The position numbers were made by a program, and so were the translations under genes. From DASZHJ01 sp035517495 (GTDB taxonomy: Bacteria; Pseudomonadota; Alphaproteobacteria; ATCC43930; CGMCC-115725): 64,000 bases of DNA. Shown here piece after piece: positions 26,005 through 34,712 of this stretch (positions are counted from its first letter, which is position 1; each line of letters starts with the position of its first letter). The notes below the pieces were generated by a model, which made no database searches, was not told where the DNA came from, and saw only the letters and a program-made list of their open reading frames with translations. The stretch is taken from positions 20,025 to 84,024 of the forward strand of contig DATIYT010000064.1 of the NCBI GenBank assembly GCA_035517495.1, written 5' to 3'.

Positions 26005-27750
26005 CTATTTCTTGCGGAGCGCGCTTTGCGGATTGAGATTGCCGATCCGGCCGCTCTCGCTGCCGGCGGCGGGATCGATCACCGCGTTGATCAGCGTGGG
26101 TTTCCCCGAATCCATGGCCGCCTCGACGGCCCGCCGAAGCGCGTCGGGTGTTTCCGCCTGCACGCCGACGCCGCCAAACGCCTCGATGATCCTGTCGTAG
26201 CGCGCGCCTTTGACGAAGACGGTCGTCGCCGGGTCCGATCCGCCGCCCGAATTGACGTCGGTTCCGCGGTAGATACCGCCATTGTTGAAGACGACGACGC
26301 AGACCGGCAGGTTGTACCGGCAGATCGTTTCCACCTCCATGCCGCAGAAGCCGAAGGCGCTGTCGCCTTCGACCGCGAGCACGGGCTTGCCGGTTTCGAC
26401 AGCCGCGGCGATCGCCTGTCCCATGCCGACGCCCATCACGCCCCAGGTGCCGACGTCGAGCCGCTTGCGCGGCCTGTAGATATCGATGATGCCGCGCGCG
26501 AGATCGAGAGTGTTGGCGCCCTCGTTCACGAGGAAAGCCTCGGGCCGGTCCTTGATGACGGTGCGAAGTGCGCCCAACGCGCCGTGATAATCCATGGGCG
26601 AGTTGTTGTTCATGAGGCGCGGCGCCATCTTGGCGACGTTTTCCTCGCGCTTTGCCATGACGGCTTTGGCCCACTCGGCCGGCGCCGCCGGCCAGTTGCC
26701 ACCCATGCCCTCGATGAGCGCGGTGACGCAGGAGCCGATATCGCCGACCACCGGGGCCGCGATCTCGACGTTGCTGTCCATCTCCTTGGGCTCGATGTCG
26801 ATCTGAATGAACTTTTTGGGGGCATCGCCCCAGGTCTTGCCCTTGCCGTGCGACAGAAGCCAGTTGAGGCGGGCGCCGATCATCATCACGACGTCGGCGT
26901 CCTTCAGTACGGTCGAGCGCGCGGCACCCGCGCATTGCGGATGCGTATCCGGCAGCAGTCCCTTGGCCATGCTCATCGGCAGGAAGGGGACGCCGCTCTT
27001 CTCAACCAGCGTCTTGATCGCGTCATCGGCTTGGGCATAAGCCGCACCCTTGCCGAGGATAATCAGCGGCCGCTTGGCGGACTTCAGAACGTCGAGCGCA
27101 CGCTTGATGGCAGAAGGCGCCGGAATTTGGGCCGGTGCCGCGTCGATGACCTTGACCAGCGACCTACGGCCGGCGTCCGCGTTCAGGACCTGACCGAACA
27201 GCTTTGCCGGCAGATCGATATAGACGCCGCCGGGACGCCCCGAGACGGCGGCGCGGATCGCGCGCGCAAGTCCGATGCCGATGTCGCTCGCATGCAGCAC
27301 GCGAAATGCCGCCTTGCACAGAGGCTTGGCGATCGCGAGCTGATCCATCTCCTCATAGTCGCCCTGCTGCAGATCGACGATCTCGCGTTCGGAGGAGCCC
27401 GAAATCAGGATCATCGGGAAGCAATTGGTGGTGGCATGCGCAAGGGCCGTCAGCCCATTGAGGAAGCCGGGCGCGGAGACCGTGAGGCAGACGCCGGGCT
27501 TCTTGGTCAAGAAGCCGGCGATGGCGGCGGCGTATCCGGCGTTCTGTTCGTGACGGAACGAGAGCACGCGAATGCCCGCGGCTTGCGCCATGCGGCCAAA
27601 ATCCGTGATCGGAATGCCGGGCACCCCGTAGATCGTGGTGAGGCCGTTGAGCTTGAGCGCGTCGATGATGAGATGAAAGCCGTCGGTCAGCTCCTGCGTC
27701 TCATCCGCCGTTGCCCTCGCCTGCTCTTTGACCGTCGTGGCTTGCGTCAT
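26005..27750 (-). CDS. oxc: Oxalyl-CoA decarboxylase
   Basis: 581 residues from ATG 27750 (MTQATTVKEQARA); longer in-frame starts enter the regulator gene. A thiamine-diphosphate enzyme that decarboxylates oxalyl-CoA to formyl-CoA and CO2. Visible are the N-terminal pyrimidine-binding domain with IYGVPGIPITDFGRMAQ and RHEQNAGYAA, the central domain LIILGKGAAYAQADD, and the C-terminal PP domain. The last has GDSAFGFCGMEVETICRY and VVFNNGGIYRGTD, holding the Mg-diphosphate site. It is 32 nt downstream of the GntR gene and upstream of frc in a single minus-strand operon. Confidence 0.97.
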   Translation of the reverse strand: MTQATTVKEQARATADETQELTDGFHLIIDALKLNGLTTIYGVPGIPITDFGRMAQAAGIRVLSFRHEQNAGYAAAIAGFLTKKPGVCLTVSAPGFLNGLTALAHATTNCFPMILISGSSEREIVDLQQGDYEEMDQLAIAKPLCKAAFRVLHASDIGIGLARAIRAAVSGRPGGVYIDLPAKLFGQVLNADAGRRSLVKVIDAAPAQIPAPSAIKRALDVLKSAKRPLIILGKGAAYAQADDAIKTLVEKSGVPFLPMSMAKGLLPDTHPQCAGAARSTVLKDADVVMMIGARLNWLLSHGKGKTWGDAPKKFIQIDIEPKEMDSNVEIAAPVVGDIGSCVTALIEGMGGNWPAAPAEWAKAVMAKREENVAKMAPRLMNNNSPMDYHGALGALRTVIKDRPEAFLVNEGANTLDLARGIIDIYRPRKRLDVGTWGVMGVGMGQAIAAAVETGKPVLAVEGDSAFGFCGMEVETICRYNLPVCVVVFNNGGIYRGTDVNSGGGSDPATTVFVKGARYDRIIEAFGGVGVQAETPDALRRAVEAAMDSGKPTLINAVIDPAAGSESGRIGNLNPQSALRKK

Positions 27751-27782
27751 CAGGGCTATCCTCCCTCGGGTCGTTTGCTTTT

Positions 27783-28511
27783 TCAGCTCAGGAAGTCGCA
27801 GTACTTCTCCACGTGTGCCGCGAGACCGAGCGTGTGCTCGCGCGTCAGCCGCCCGGCAAGCTCGGTGTCGCGCCGCTCCAGCGCCTCGATGATCTTCATG
27901 TGGTCGACGATCGAGCGCCGCGCGCGGTCGCGCTGGCGAATCGTCACCTGGCGGATCGCGCGCACATGGATGAACAGATTCTCGGTCATCCCCGCGATCA
28001 ACTTCGACTTGCTCAGGCGGATGATCGCCTGATGGAACGCGATGTTGGCGTCGGAATACTCGTCCATGTGGCCGCCGTCGGGTGCGCTGCCGTGAAATTC
28101 TTCGAAAAGCTGCCGCAGGGTCGCGATCTCGGCATCGCTCGCGTTCCCGGTGATGAGGCGAGCCGCCATGCTCTCCAGCGCCGCCCACACATGGATGATC
28201 TCGATAATCTCGGCCTTGGTCTTGCGTACCACGAAGACCCCGCGCCGCGGCACCGTGCGCACGAAGCCTTCCTGCTCGAGCAGGGTCATCGCCTCTCGGA
28301 TCGGCGTTCGGCTCACCCCCAAATCGTGCGAGAGCTGCCGTTCGTCGAGCCGGATTTCCTGCGGGTGCGCATAGACATTGACCGAGGTGATCGCGGCCTT
28401 GAGCGCCTGATAAGCTTGGGTGCGGAAGCTTGCGGGGCTGTCGATCGGCCGGATTGAGAGCTTTGGCGGTTCGAGCAGGGCCTCAGCTTCGGCCATCGGG
28501 TTCTTTTCCAT
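27783..28511 (-). CDS. GntR (FadR subfamily) regulator of the oxalate operon
   Basis: 242 residues from ATG 28511 (MEKNPMAEAEALLE); ATG 28496 is an alternative. The N-terminal winged helix-turn-helix includes RLDERQLSHDLGVSRTPIRE and LEQEGFVRTVPRRGVFV. The C-terminal FCD all-helical effector domain has the metal-ligand pattern FHQAIIRLSKSKLI ... IVDHMKIIEALERRD. First gene of the operon ahead of oxc and frc, which implies autoregulated control by an oxalate-related ligand. It is divergent from the cupin gene, so the 115-nt gap may carry the shared operator. Confidence 0.92.
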   Translation of the reverse strand: MEKNPMAEAEALLEPPKLSIRPIDSPASFRTQAYQALKAAITSVNVYAHPQEIRLDERQLSHDLGVSRTPIREAMTLLEQEGFVRTVPRRGVFVVRKTKAEIIEIIHVWAALESMAARLITGNASDAEIATLRQLFEEFHGSAPDGGHMDEYSDANIAFHQAIIRLSKSKLIAGMTENLFIHVRAIRQVTIRQRDRARRSIVDHMKIIEALERRDTELAGRLTREHTLGLAAHVEKYCDFLS

Positions 28512-28564
28512 GTCGGTCAATGGCTTAGTGAGGTTCCGGACGGTTGGTGGCAATCGCAGGTATT

Positions 28565-28574
28565 TTGTATGCCA
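28565..28574. promoter_or_regulatory. Possible FadR-family operator half-site
   Basis: TTGTATGCCA resembles the TTGTATACAA-like boxes of FadR/VanR-type GntR regulators on its left half only. It lies in the divergent region between the GntR gene and the cupin gene. Tentative. Confidence 0.25.
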
Positions 28575-28626
28575 GATGCCAGCCGGTCTCAAGGAGATTC
28601 CTCAACTGGCCGAAGCAGGGGTGATC

Positions 28627-28959
28627 ATGAAACTCGAAGACTTGCCGCTGAGCGCGATCGACTGGTGCGAATTGCCCAGGACCACCGTCACCGGCAGCAG
28701 TGGCACTGCCACCATGCAAGCCCGGCAGCTGGGGGCAATGCAGCTTCGCATCGTTGAATACAGCAGGGGTTATCTGGCGGATCACTGGTGCAGCAAAGGC
28801 CACGTTATTCACGTGCTCGCCGGCGCGCTTGTGATCGAGCATCGCGACGGCCGCTTGTTCACGCTCGCAGAGGGCATGAGCTATGCGGTCGCGGACGAAG
28901 ACAGCGCGCCCCATCGAGTCAAATGCGAGCGAGGGGCGACGGTGTTCATCGTGGACTGA
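28627..28959 (+). CDS. DHCW-motif cupin protein
   Basis: 110 residues from ATG 28627 (MKLEDLPLSAIDW). A single-domain cupin with the LADHWCSKGHVIHVLAGAL segment that resembles proteins annotated as DHCW-motif cupins, followed by EGMSYAVADE and the PHRVKCERGATVFIVD strand. Likely metal binding through the histidines; no reaction is known for the family. The upstream frame extends to 28420 without a better start. Homospermidine synthase follows 89 nt later on the same strand. Confidence 0.85.
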   Translation: MKLEDLPLSAIDWCELPRTTVTGSSGTATMQARQLGAMQLRIVEYSRGYLADHWCSKGHVIHVLAGALVIEHRDGRLFTLAEGMSYAVADEDSAPHRVKCERGATVFIVD

Positions 28960-29048
28960 GCAACGGCGGTGAGCAATGTGGGGATGTCAGGCCTCTGCGT
29001 TTTCTGATATCTGACAAACCGAATTCCGACTTCAGGGGAGCCCCGTCG

Positions 29049-30470
29049 ATGTCGCTCACGAAGAAACATGTGCGCTTCCCGGGCCGCGTCGTCATCCTTG
29101 GCTTTGGCAGCATCGGCCAGGGCAGTCTGCCGCTGATCCTGCGCCACATCGACATGGACCCCGCGCGCATCACGATCGTCACCGCCGAGGAGCGCGGCCA
29201 CGAGGAAGCAAAGGCGCTCGGTATCGCCTTCATCCTGGAGCCGTTGACGCGCGAGAACTATCTCGCGGTGCTGGAGCCGCTCTTGGATCACGGCGATTTC
29301 CTGGTCAACGTGTCGGTCGAGGTGTCGAGCATCGCGCTGATGGAATTCTGCCACCGCAAGGGCGTGCTCTATCTCGACACTTGTATCGAGCCCTGGCCCG
29401 GCGGCTACACCGACACCACGCTCTCACCCTCGCAGCGCTCGAATTATGCGCTGCGCGAGCGCGCGCTGGAGTTGCGCCGGCACCATGGGGGCAAGGGTCC
29501 AACGGCGATCGTGACGCATGGCGCCAATCCGGGCCTGGTCTCGCACTTCGTGAAGCAGGCGCTCTGCGACATCGCGCGCGACACCGGCGTCCCGACGGCA
29601 CCGCCCAAGAGCCGCGGCGATTGGGCGTCGCTCTCGCATCGCCTCGGCATCAAAGTGATTCACATCGCCGAACGCGACACCCAGGTTTCCTCGATCCCCA
29701 AATCACCCGGCGAGTTCGTCAACACCTGGTCGATCGACGGTTTCTACAGCGAGGGTGTGCAGCCCGCGGAACTCGGCTGGGGCAGCCACGAGAAGGAGCT
29801 GCCGGCGGACGGCCACCGGCACGATTTCGGCTTCGACTGCGCGATCTATCTGCATCGCCCGGGATCGGGCACGCGGGTGCGGAGCTGGACCCCGCTCGAA
29901 GGGCCCTATCACGGCTTCCTGGTGACGCACGGCGAGTCGATCTCGATCGCGGATTACCTGACCGTTCGCGACGGGACGCAGCTCCTCTATCGTCCGACCG
30001 TGCATTATGCCTATCACCCCTGCGACGGCGCCGTGTTGTCGCTGCACGAGCTTGCCGGCAAGAACTGGCACCTGCAGGAGAAGAAGCGCCTCATCATGGA
30101 CGAGATCACCGGCGGCATCGACGAGCTCGGCGTGCTGCTGATGGGGCATGCAAAACGGATCTACTGGTACGGCTCGGTGCTCTCGATTGAGGAAGCACGG
30201 CGCCTCGCGCCCTATCAGAACGCGACCGGCCTGCAAGTGACGGCGCCGGTGCTCGCGGGCATGATCTGGGCGATCGAAAATCCCGACCGCGGCATCGTCG
30301 AGCCGGACGAGATGGACTACGACCGCATTCTCGAGATCACCCGTCCCTATCTCGGCAAGTTGGTGGGTGTCTACGGCGATTGGACGCCGCTCCACGACCG
30401 CGGCTGGCTCTTTCCCGAGGATGTCGACCAGAGCGACCCCTGGCAGTTCAAGAATTTCCGCGTGCGGTGA
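29049..30470 (+). CDS. hss: Homospermidine synthase
   Basis: 473 residues from ATG 29049, with AGGGGAG upstream. It makes sym-homospermidine from putrescine, using NAD+, in many alphaproteobacteria. The N-terminal Rossmann fold reads RVVILGFGSIGQGSLPL. Conserved segments TCIEPWPGGYTD, THGANPGLVSHFVKQAL, VNTWSIDGFYSEG and HYAYHPCDGAVLSLHEL define the family. The length is standard. It lies after the cupin and before the DUF1194 gene; neither is known to act in polyamine synthesis. Confidence 0.96.
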   Translation: MSLTKKHVRFPGRVVILGFGSIGQGSLPLILRHIDMDPARITIVTAEERGHEEAKALGIAFILEPLTRENYLAVLEPLLDHGDFLVNVSVEVSSIALMEFCHRKGVLYLDTCIEPWPGGYTDTTLSPSQRSNYALRERALELRRHHGGKGPTAIVTHGANPGLVSHFVKQALCDIARDTGVPTAPPKSRGDWASLSHRLGIKVIHIAERDTQVSSIPKSPGEFVNTWSIDGFYSEGVQPAELGWGSHEKELPADGHRHDFGFDCAIYLHRPGSGTRVRSWTPLEGPYHGFLVTHGESISIADYLTVRDGTQLLYRPTVHYAYHPCDGAVLSLHELAGKNWHLQEKKRLIMDEITGGIDELGVLLMGHAKRIYWYGSVLSIEEARRLAPYQNATGLQVTAPVLAGMIWAIENPDRGIVEPDEMDYDRILEITRPYLGKLVGVYGDWTPLHDRGWLFPEDVDQSDPWQFKNFRVR

Positions 30471-30565
30471 CGGTCGCGAGGTCGGGTCTGCGCAACGCCC
30501 TATGGGCGTCGGACCCGCCATGGTGGTAGAGTGCCTCATAGGGATCACGGGCGGAGGACAGGTCC

Positions 30566-31327
30566 ATGACGCGCTTGGCGGCCTTGCTCGGCACGGTGCT
30601 TTTGGCGGCGCTCTTTGCCGCTCCCGCTTCGGCGGAAATGAAACAAGTAGATTTGGCGCTGGTCCTGGCGATTGACGTTTCCGGCAGCGTCAATGCCGAG
30701 CGCTGGGAATTGCAGCGGCACGGCTATGAAACCGCCTTCAAGAGCCCCGAGGTCATACAGTCCGTCCTCAGCGGTCAGCGCAAGGCAATCGCCGTCACCA
30801 TGGTCGAGTGGTCCGGCGCCAACCATCAAAAGCAGGTCGTGGATTGGATGGTGATCACCGACAGCGTCACCGCCGAGGCGTTCGCGAGCGCCATGGCCGA
30901 GGCGCCCCGGGTTTATTCGGATTGGACCTCGATCAGCGCCGGACTCGATTTCGCGATGCCGCTCTTCAAGGCAAGCGGCGTCGACGCGAGCCGCCGGGTG
31001 ATCGACGTCTCCGGCGACGGCGTCAACAATCAGGGCCGCAATGTCAGCGAGGCCCGCGACGAGATCGTGGCCCAAGGTGTCATCATCAACGGGCTGCCGA
31101 TCCTCACGGAATACGACGCGCTCGACGAATACTACCACGACCGCGTGATCGGCGGTGCCGGCGCCTTCATCGAAGTCGCGAAGGATTATTCGAGCTTCTC
31201 GCACGCGGTTCAGGCAAAGCTCGTGCGCGAGATCGTCGACAACGATGCACGGGCGCGGACGATCCTCGCGCGTCGCTTTCTGAACACGCCCCCTCAGCAA
31301 GCCGAGGCGCCGGACTCCCCGAGATAG
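30566..31327 (+). CDS. Secreted DUF1194 (von Willebrand A-like) protein
   Basis: 253 residues. The signal peptide is at 1-23 (LLGTVLLAALFAAPASA). The body is a vWA-like domain with a metal-dependent adhesion-site start, VLAIDVSGSVNAERW, and a second acidic site, RVIDVSGDGVNNQG. DUF1194 proteins are typical of alphaproteobacteria and have no assigned role; periplasmic protein binding is the best guess. Its 3' end overlaps the convergent Rieske gene by 34 nt. Confidence 0.88.
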   Translation: MTRLAALLGTVLLAALFAAPASAEMKQVDLALVLAIDVSGSVNAERWELQRHGYETAFKSPEVIQSVLSGQRKAIAVTMVEWSGANHQKQVVDWMVITDSVTAEAFASAMAEAPRVYSDWTSISAGLDFAMPLFKASGVDASRRVIDVSGDGVNNQGRNVSEARDEIVAQGVIINGLPILTEYDALDEYYHDRVIGGAGAFIEVAKDYSSFSHAVQAKLVREIVDNDARARTILARRFLNTPPQQAEAPDSPR

Positions 31328-31659
31328 ATCGCGCCGTCCTCGACGCGGATCGGCACCGGCGTCAGGAATTTGCCGGCACAGGGACCCTCGAAGCAGAATC
31401 CGTCGGCGACGCGAAACCGTGCGCCGTGCGTTGCGCATTGAATATTTTTGCGCTCGAAGTCGAGGAAACGGCCGGGTACCCAATCGAGCGGCGATCCCAC
31501 ATGAGGGCAGTGGTTCTCGTAGGCGGCCACATGCTGCCCCACGCGGACCAGAAGGATCGCCCGCTCCTCGGCGCCGACGCCGACCCGAAAGCCGCGGCTG
31601 CCGGGAAGTTCTATCTCGCTGAGCCGACAGAGCAGGTTCGGATCCTCCGCCGCGCTCAC
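31294..31659 (-). CDS. Rieske 2Fe-2S protein
   Basis: About 121 residues from GTG 31659, which overlaps the EVE gene stop as GTGA. The two cluster-binding boxes are NHCPHVGSPLDW and CATHGARF, each a Cys-X-His pair. It is a stand-alone soluble Rieske domain with no membrane anchor or oxygenase domain, so a small electron carrier for an unidentified partner. The earlier in-frame ATG at 31695 lies within the EVE gene and is less likely. Confidence 0.88.
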   Translation of the reverse strand: MSAAEDPNLLCRLSEIELPGSRGFRVGVGAEERAILLVRVGQHVAAYENHCPHVGSPLDWVPGRFLDFERKNIQCATHGARFRVADGFCFEGPCAGKFLTPVPIRVEDGAIYLGESGASAC

Positions 31660-32069
31660 GCCTTGATGCCCGCGAGCTTGGCGATGGTGCGCCACTCCTC
31701 AGCCGTCACCGGCGAAACCGAGAGACGCGACATGCGGACGAGCTTCATGTCCTTGAGCGCGGGGGTCTGCTTGATCTCGGCGAGCGTCACCGGGCGCTTC
31801 ACCGCTTCGAGCGGCACCACGTCCACCATGACGAACTTTCCGCTCTTGTCGCCGGGATCGGGATAAGCCTCCTTCACCACTTCGGCGACGCCGACGATCG
31901 CGAGCCCCTCATTGGAATGATAAAAAAAAGCGCGGTCGCCCTTCTTCATCGCCCGCAGATTGTTCGCGGCCTGGAAGTTGCGCACGCCGCTCCATTGCGT
32001 GCGGCGGTCCTTGACGAGCTGATCCCAGGAATAGGAGGAGGGTTCGGATTTGATCAGCCAGTACTGCAT
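31656..32069 (-). CDS. EVE domain protein
   Basis: 137 residues, a complete EVE (PUA-like) fold. The start is MQYWLIKSEPSSYSWDQL, then TQWSGVRNFQAANNLR, KKGDRAFFYHSNEG, IVGVAEVVKEAYPDP and the terminal LVRMSRLSVSPVTAEEW. EVE domains bind modified cytosines or RNA in characterised cases; here no restriction gene is adjacent. It is upstream of, and translationally coupled to, the Rieske gene, and about 36 nt after the tam gene on the same strand. Confidence 0.94.
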   Translation of the reverse strand: MQYWLIKSEPSSYSWDQLVKDRRTQWSGVRNFQAANNLRAMKKGDRAFFYHSNEGLAIVGVAEVVKEAYPDPGDKSGKFVMVDVVPLEAVKRPVTLAEIKQTPALKDMKLVRMSRLSVSPVTAEEWRTIAKLAGIKA

Positions 32070-32105
32070 GGACGTCCTCTCGCGCTGCCCATTTTTAACG
32101 TTGGT

Positions 32106-32873
32106 TCATGCGCGGGCCACGATGAAGAGCCGGCGGAACGGCAGCAATGTCTTGCCGTCGGCGCGACGGGGATAGGCGCGGCGCAGCGCTTCGCGATAAC
32201 GCTGCTCGAAATCAGCGCGCTCCGCCGGTTGCAGCGCCCCGACAAGCGGCCTGAGCGCCGAGCCGCTAACCCAGGTAAAAACCGCATCGTCACCGGAGAG
32301 CACGTGCAAGTACTCGGTCTCCCAGATGTCGAGGCCGCCCTTCGCCACTGGCACCAGCAGATCGTAGTAAATCTCGGGCCCGGCCACCGGATCATGGCGC
32401 ACGATCGGATCGAGGCGTGCCTTCCATGGGCCCTCGCTCGCGGTCTGCCGCATCAGCACATGCGAGGGCGCGCCGAAGTTGCGCGGCATCTGCACGGCAA
32501 GAATTCCGCCAGGTGTCAGCATCGCCATGAAGCGGCGGAACTGCGTGGGGTGATTGTCCACCCACTGCAGCACCGCATTCGAAAATATGAGCGCCAGTTT
32601 CTCCTGGGGTTCCCACCGCGTCAGGTCGGCCTGCTGCCAATGAATTGAGGATGGCTCGGCCGCGGCTTGGCGCAGCATCTCGGGCGAGCTGTCGAGCGCG
32701 GTGAGAGAGTGCTCTGGCCAACGCGCTGCAATGGCGCGCGCATGAACGCCGGTGCCGCAGCCGAGCTCCGCCAGCGGAGCACCGGGCAAATCGCCCACCC
32801 GCGCCAGCAGGTCGAAACCGGGTCGTAGTCGTTCATCGGAAAATTTCAAATAGTGGGCGGGGTCCCAAGCCAC
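32106..32873 (-). CDS. tam: Trans-aconitate 2-methyltransferase
   Basis: 255 residues. SAM-dependent methyl esterification of trans-aconitate, which relieves aconitase inhibition. Signatures: MAWDPAHYLKFSDERLRP at the start, the SAM motif I LAELGCGTG, LTALDSSPEML, FSNAVLQWVDNH and ILAVQMPRN. The order and length match Tam. It is the first gene of a tam-EVE-Rieske run, and divergent from cysI across a 162-nt AT-rich gap. Confidence 0.93.
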   Translation of the reverse strand: MAWDPAHYLKFSDERLRPGFDLLARVGDLPGAPLAELGCGTGVHARAIAARWPEHSLTALDSSPEMLRQAAAEPSSIHWQQADLTRWEPQEKLALIFSNAVLQWVDNHPTQFRRFMAMLTPGGILAVQMPRNFGAPSHVLMRQTASEGPWKARLDPIVRHDPVAGPEIYYDLLVPVAKGGLDIWETEYLHVLSGDDAVFTWVSGSALRPLVGALQPAERADFEQRYREALRRAYPRRADGKTLLPFRRLFIVARA

Positions 32874-32945
32874 GGGAGATGCCTTTCGAACGGGGAACTT
32901 GGCTCCTCATAACCCATCTCGCCGCAGACAGCGAGGCGAGAGATT

Positions 32946-33005
32946 ATTATACATCTATAATATGTGATTATTTGATATTGACTCGATAAATATGTGAATT
33001 AGTAT
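32946..33005 (+). promoter_or_regulatory. AT-rich promoter and candidate operators of the sulfite reductase operon
   Basis: TTGACT at 32978-32983 and TAGTAT at 33000-33005 form a sigma-70-like pair with a 16-nt spacer. AATATGTGA occurs at 32959-32967 and again at 32989-32997, 30 nt apart; the second copy sits between the -35 and -10 boxes. ATTATA (32946-32951) pairs with TATAAT (32956-32961). The stretch is strikingly AT-rich compared with the rest of the window. A repressor or activator of sulfur assimilation is likely; which one is unknown. Confidence 0.5.
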
Positions 33006-33035
33006 CGAACTACATTTCTGAGAGCGGAGTCACAC

Positions 33036-34712
33036 ATGGCATCCGGGGCATCAGAGGTTGAGGCGATCAAGGTCGCGAGCCGCGGCTTGCGGGGAGAGTT
33101 GGCACGAGCGGTCGCGGACGGAACGGCGCTGTTCCAGGGACCGGAAGCAACCCTGTTGAAATTCCACGGAGCCTATCAGGGTCATGACCGCGACAGTGCG
33201 ACCGAGCGCAAGCAGCGTGGGCTCGAGAAGCTACATCAGCTCATGGTGCGGGTGCGGATACCCGCGGGCCGGCTGAACGCGCAGCAATATCTGGCTCTCG
33301 ACGACCTGGCGGAGCGCTGGGGCAACGGTTCGCTGCGCCTCACCACCCGGCAAAGCGTCCAATTTCACGGCATCCTGAAGCGAGACCTGAAGCAGAGCAT
33401 CGCCGCAATCGACGCCGCTTTGCTGACTACGCTCGCCGCTTGCGGCGACGTGGTGCGTACCGTCGTCACTACGCCCGCGCCGATTGCCGATGCCGTGCAT
33501 CGCCGGCTGGACGCGGATGCGCGGCGCCTCTCGACGCATCTGTTGCCGGGCGGCGGCGCTTATCACGAGATCTGGCTCGATCGCGAGCCGACCGCCGGCG
33601 TGAGCGAGGAGACGCTCTATGGCGAGGCCTTTCTACCCCGCAAGTTCAAGATCGGCCTTGCGACCGCCGATGACAATTCCGTCGATGTGCTCGCCAACGA
33701 CCTCGCGCTGATCGCGCTCTTCGATGGCGAGCGGCTCGTCGGATACAACATGGCACTGGGCGGCGGACTCGGCATGACGCACAACAAGCCGCGCACCTAT
33801 CCGCGCCTTGCCTCGCTCATCGCCTTCATCGAACCCGAGGACTTGGTCGCTGCCGCCGAAGCGGCGGTGATGCTGCATCGCGACCACGGCGATCGCAGCG
33901 ATCGGCGTCACGCCCGGCTCAAATATGTGATCGCCGAGCGCGGCGATGCCTGGGCCAAGGCCGCGATCGAGGCGAAGCTGGGCAAGCCATTGGCACCGCC
34001 GCGAGCGATGCCGCGTTTTGAGATCAGGGACCATCTCGGTTGGCACGAGCAGGGCGATGGCCGCCTCTACCTCGGCATTCCCGTGCCGGGCGGGCGGGTC
34101 GCGGGTTCGCTGCGGCGCGCGCTGCGCGAGGCGGTCGAACGCTGGTCGCTCGATCCGATCGTAACGCCCGGTCAGGACCTGATCCTCAGCAATGTCGACG
34201 CCGCCGACCGCGCCCAAATCGATGCGTTGCTGCGCGCCCATGGCGTCAGACAAGCCGATACGCTGACGCCGGTGCGCCGGTGGTCCCTTGCATGCCCGGC
34301 GCTTCCCAGTTGCGGCCTTGCGCTGACCGAGGCAGAGCGGGTTCAGGACCCCGTCATCGGCCAGATCGAGACCGCGCTGGCGCACTACGGGCTAGCAAAC
34401 GAACGGCTCTCGGTGCGGATCACGGGTTGCCCCAACGGCTGCGCCCGGCCCTATATCGGCGACATCGGCATCGTCGGACGCATGCCGGGATTTTACGCCT
34501 TGTTCGTCGGTGGCGATTTCGCGGGAACGCGGCTCAATTTCCTGCTGCTCGATCGGGTCGCGGAGGCCGAGATCGGTGCCACTCTCGAGCCGCTGTTTCG
34601 TCGCTTTTCAATGGAGCGCCATCCCGACGAAGGGTTCGGCGATTTCTGCCATCGGCAAGGCAAAGAGCAGCTTTTGTCGACTCTGAGCAGCGGACTCAAG
34701 GAAGCATCGTGA
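33036..34712 (+). CDS. cysI: Assimilatory sulfite reductase hemoprotein (CysI/NirA type)
   Basis: 558 residues. A siroheme/4Fe-4S enzyme reducing sulfite to sulfide, from the nitrite/sulfite reductase family. Two ferredoxin-like half domains are visible (LMVRVRIPAGRLNAQQY and RLYLGIPVPGGRVAGS). The substrate site is RLTTRQSVQFHGI. The cluster cysteines are in CPALPSCGLALTEAER and the ITGCPNGCARPYIGDIG bridge. Nitrite as substrate cannot be excluded by sequence alone. It overlaps the siroheme synthase gene, which supplies its cofactor, and a strong terminator follows that gene. Confidence 0.93.
   Translation: MASGASEVEAIKVASRGLRGELARAVADGTALFQGPEATLLKFHGAYQGHDRDSATERKQRGLEKLHQLMVRVRIPAGRLNAQQYLALDDLAERWGNGSLRLTTRQSVQFHGILKRDLKQSIAAIDAALLTTLAACGDVVRTVVTTPAPIADAVHRRLDADARRLSTHLLPGGGAYHEIWLDREPTAGVSEETLYGEAFLPRKFKIGLATADDNSVDVLANDLALIALFDGERLVGYNMALGGGLGMTHNKPRTYPRLASLIAFIEPEDLVAAAEAAVMLHRDHGDRSDRRHARLKYVIAERGDAWAKAAIEAKLGKPLAPPRAMPRFEIRDHLGWHEQGDGRLYLGIPVPGGRVAGSLRRALREAVERWSLDPIVTPGQDLILSNVDAADRAQIDALLRAHGVRQADTLTPVRRWSLACPALPSCGLALTEAERVQDPVIGQIETALAHYGLANERLSVRITGCPNGCARPYIGDIGIVGRMPGFYALFVGGDFAGTRLNFLLLDRVAEAEIGATLEPLFRRFSMERHPDEGFGDFCHRQGKEQLLSTLSSGLKEAS

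Noticed and set aside
26026..28032. 668-codon frame antisense to oxc and the GntR gene
   Set aside because: Same mirror-frame effect; spans two clear minus-strand genes and their gap.
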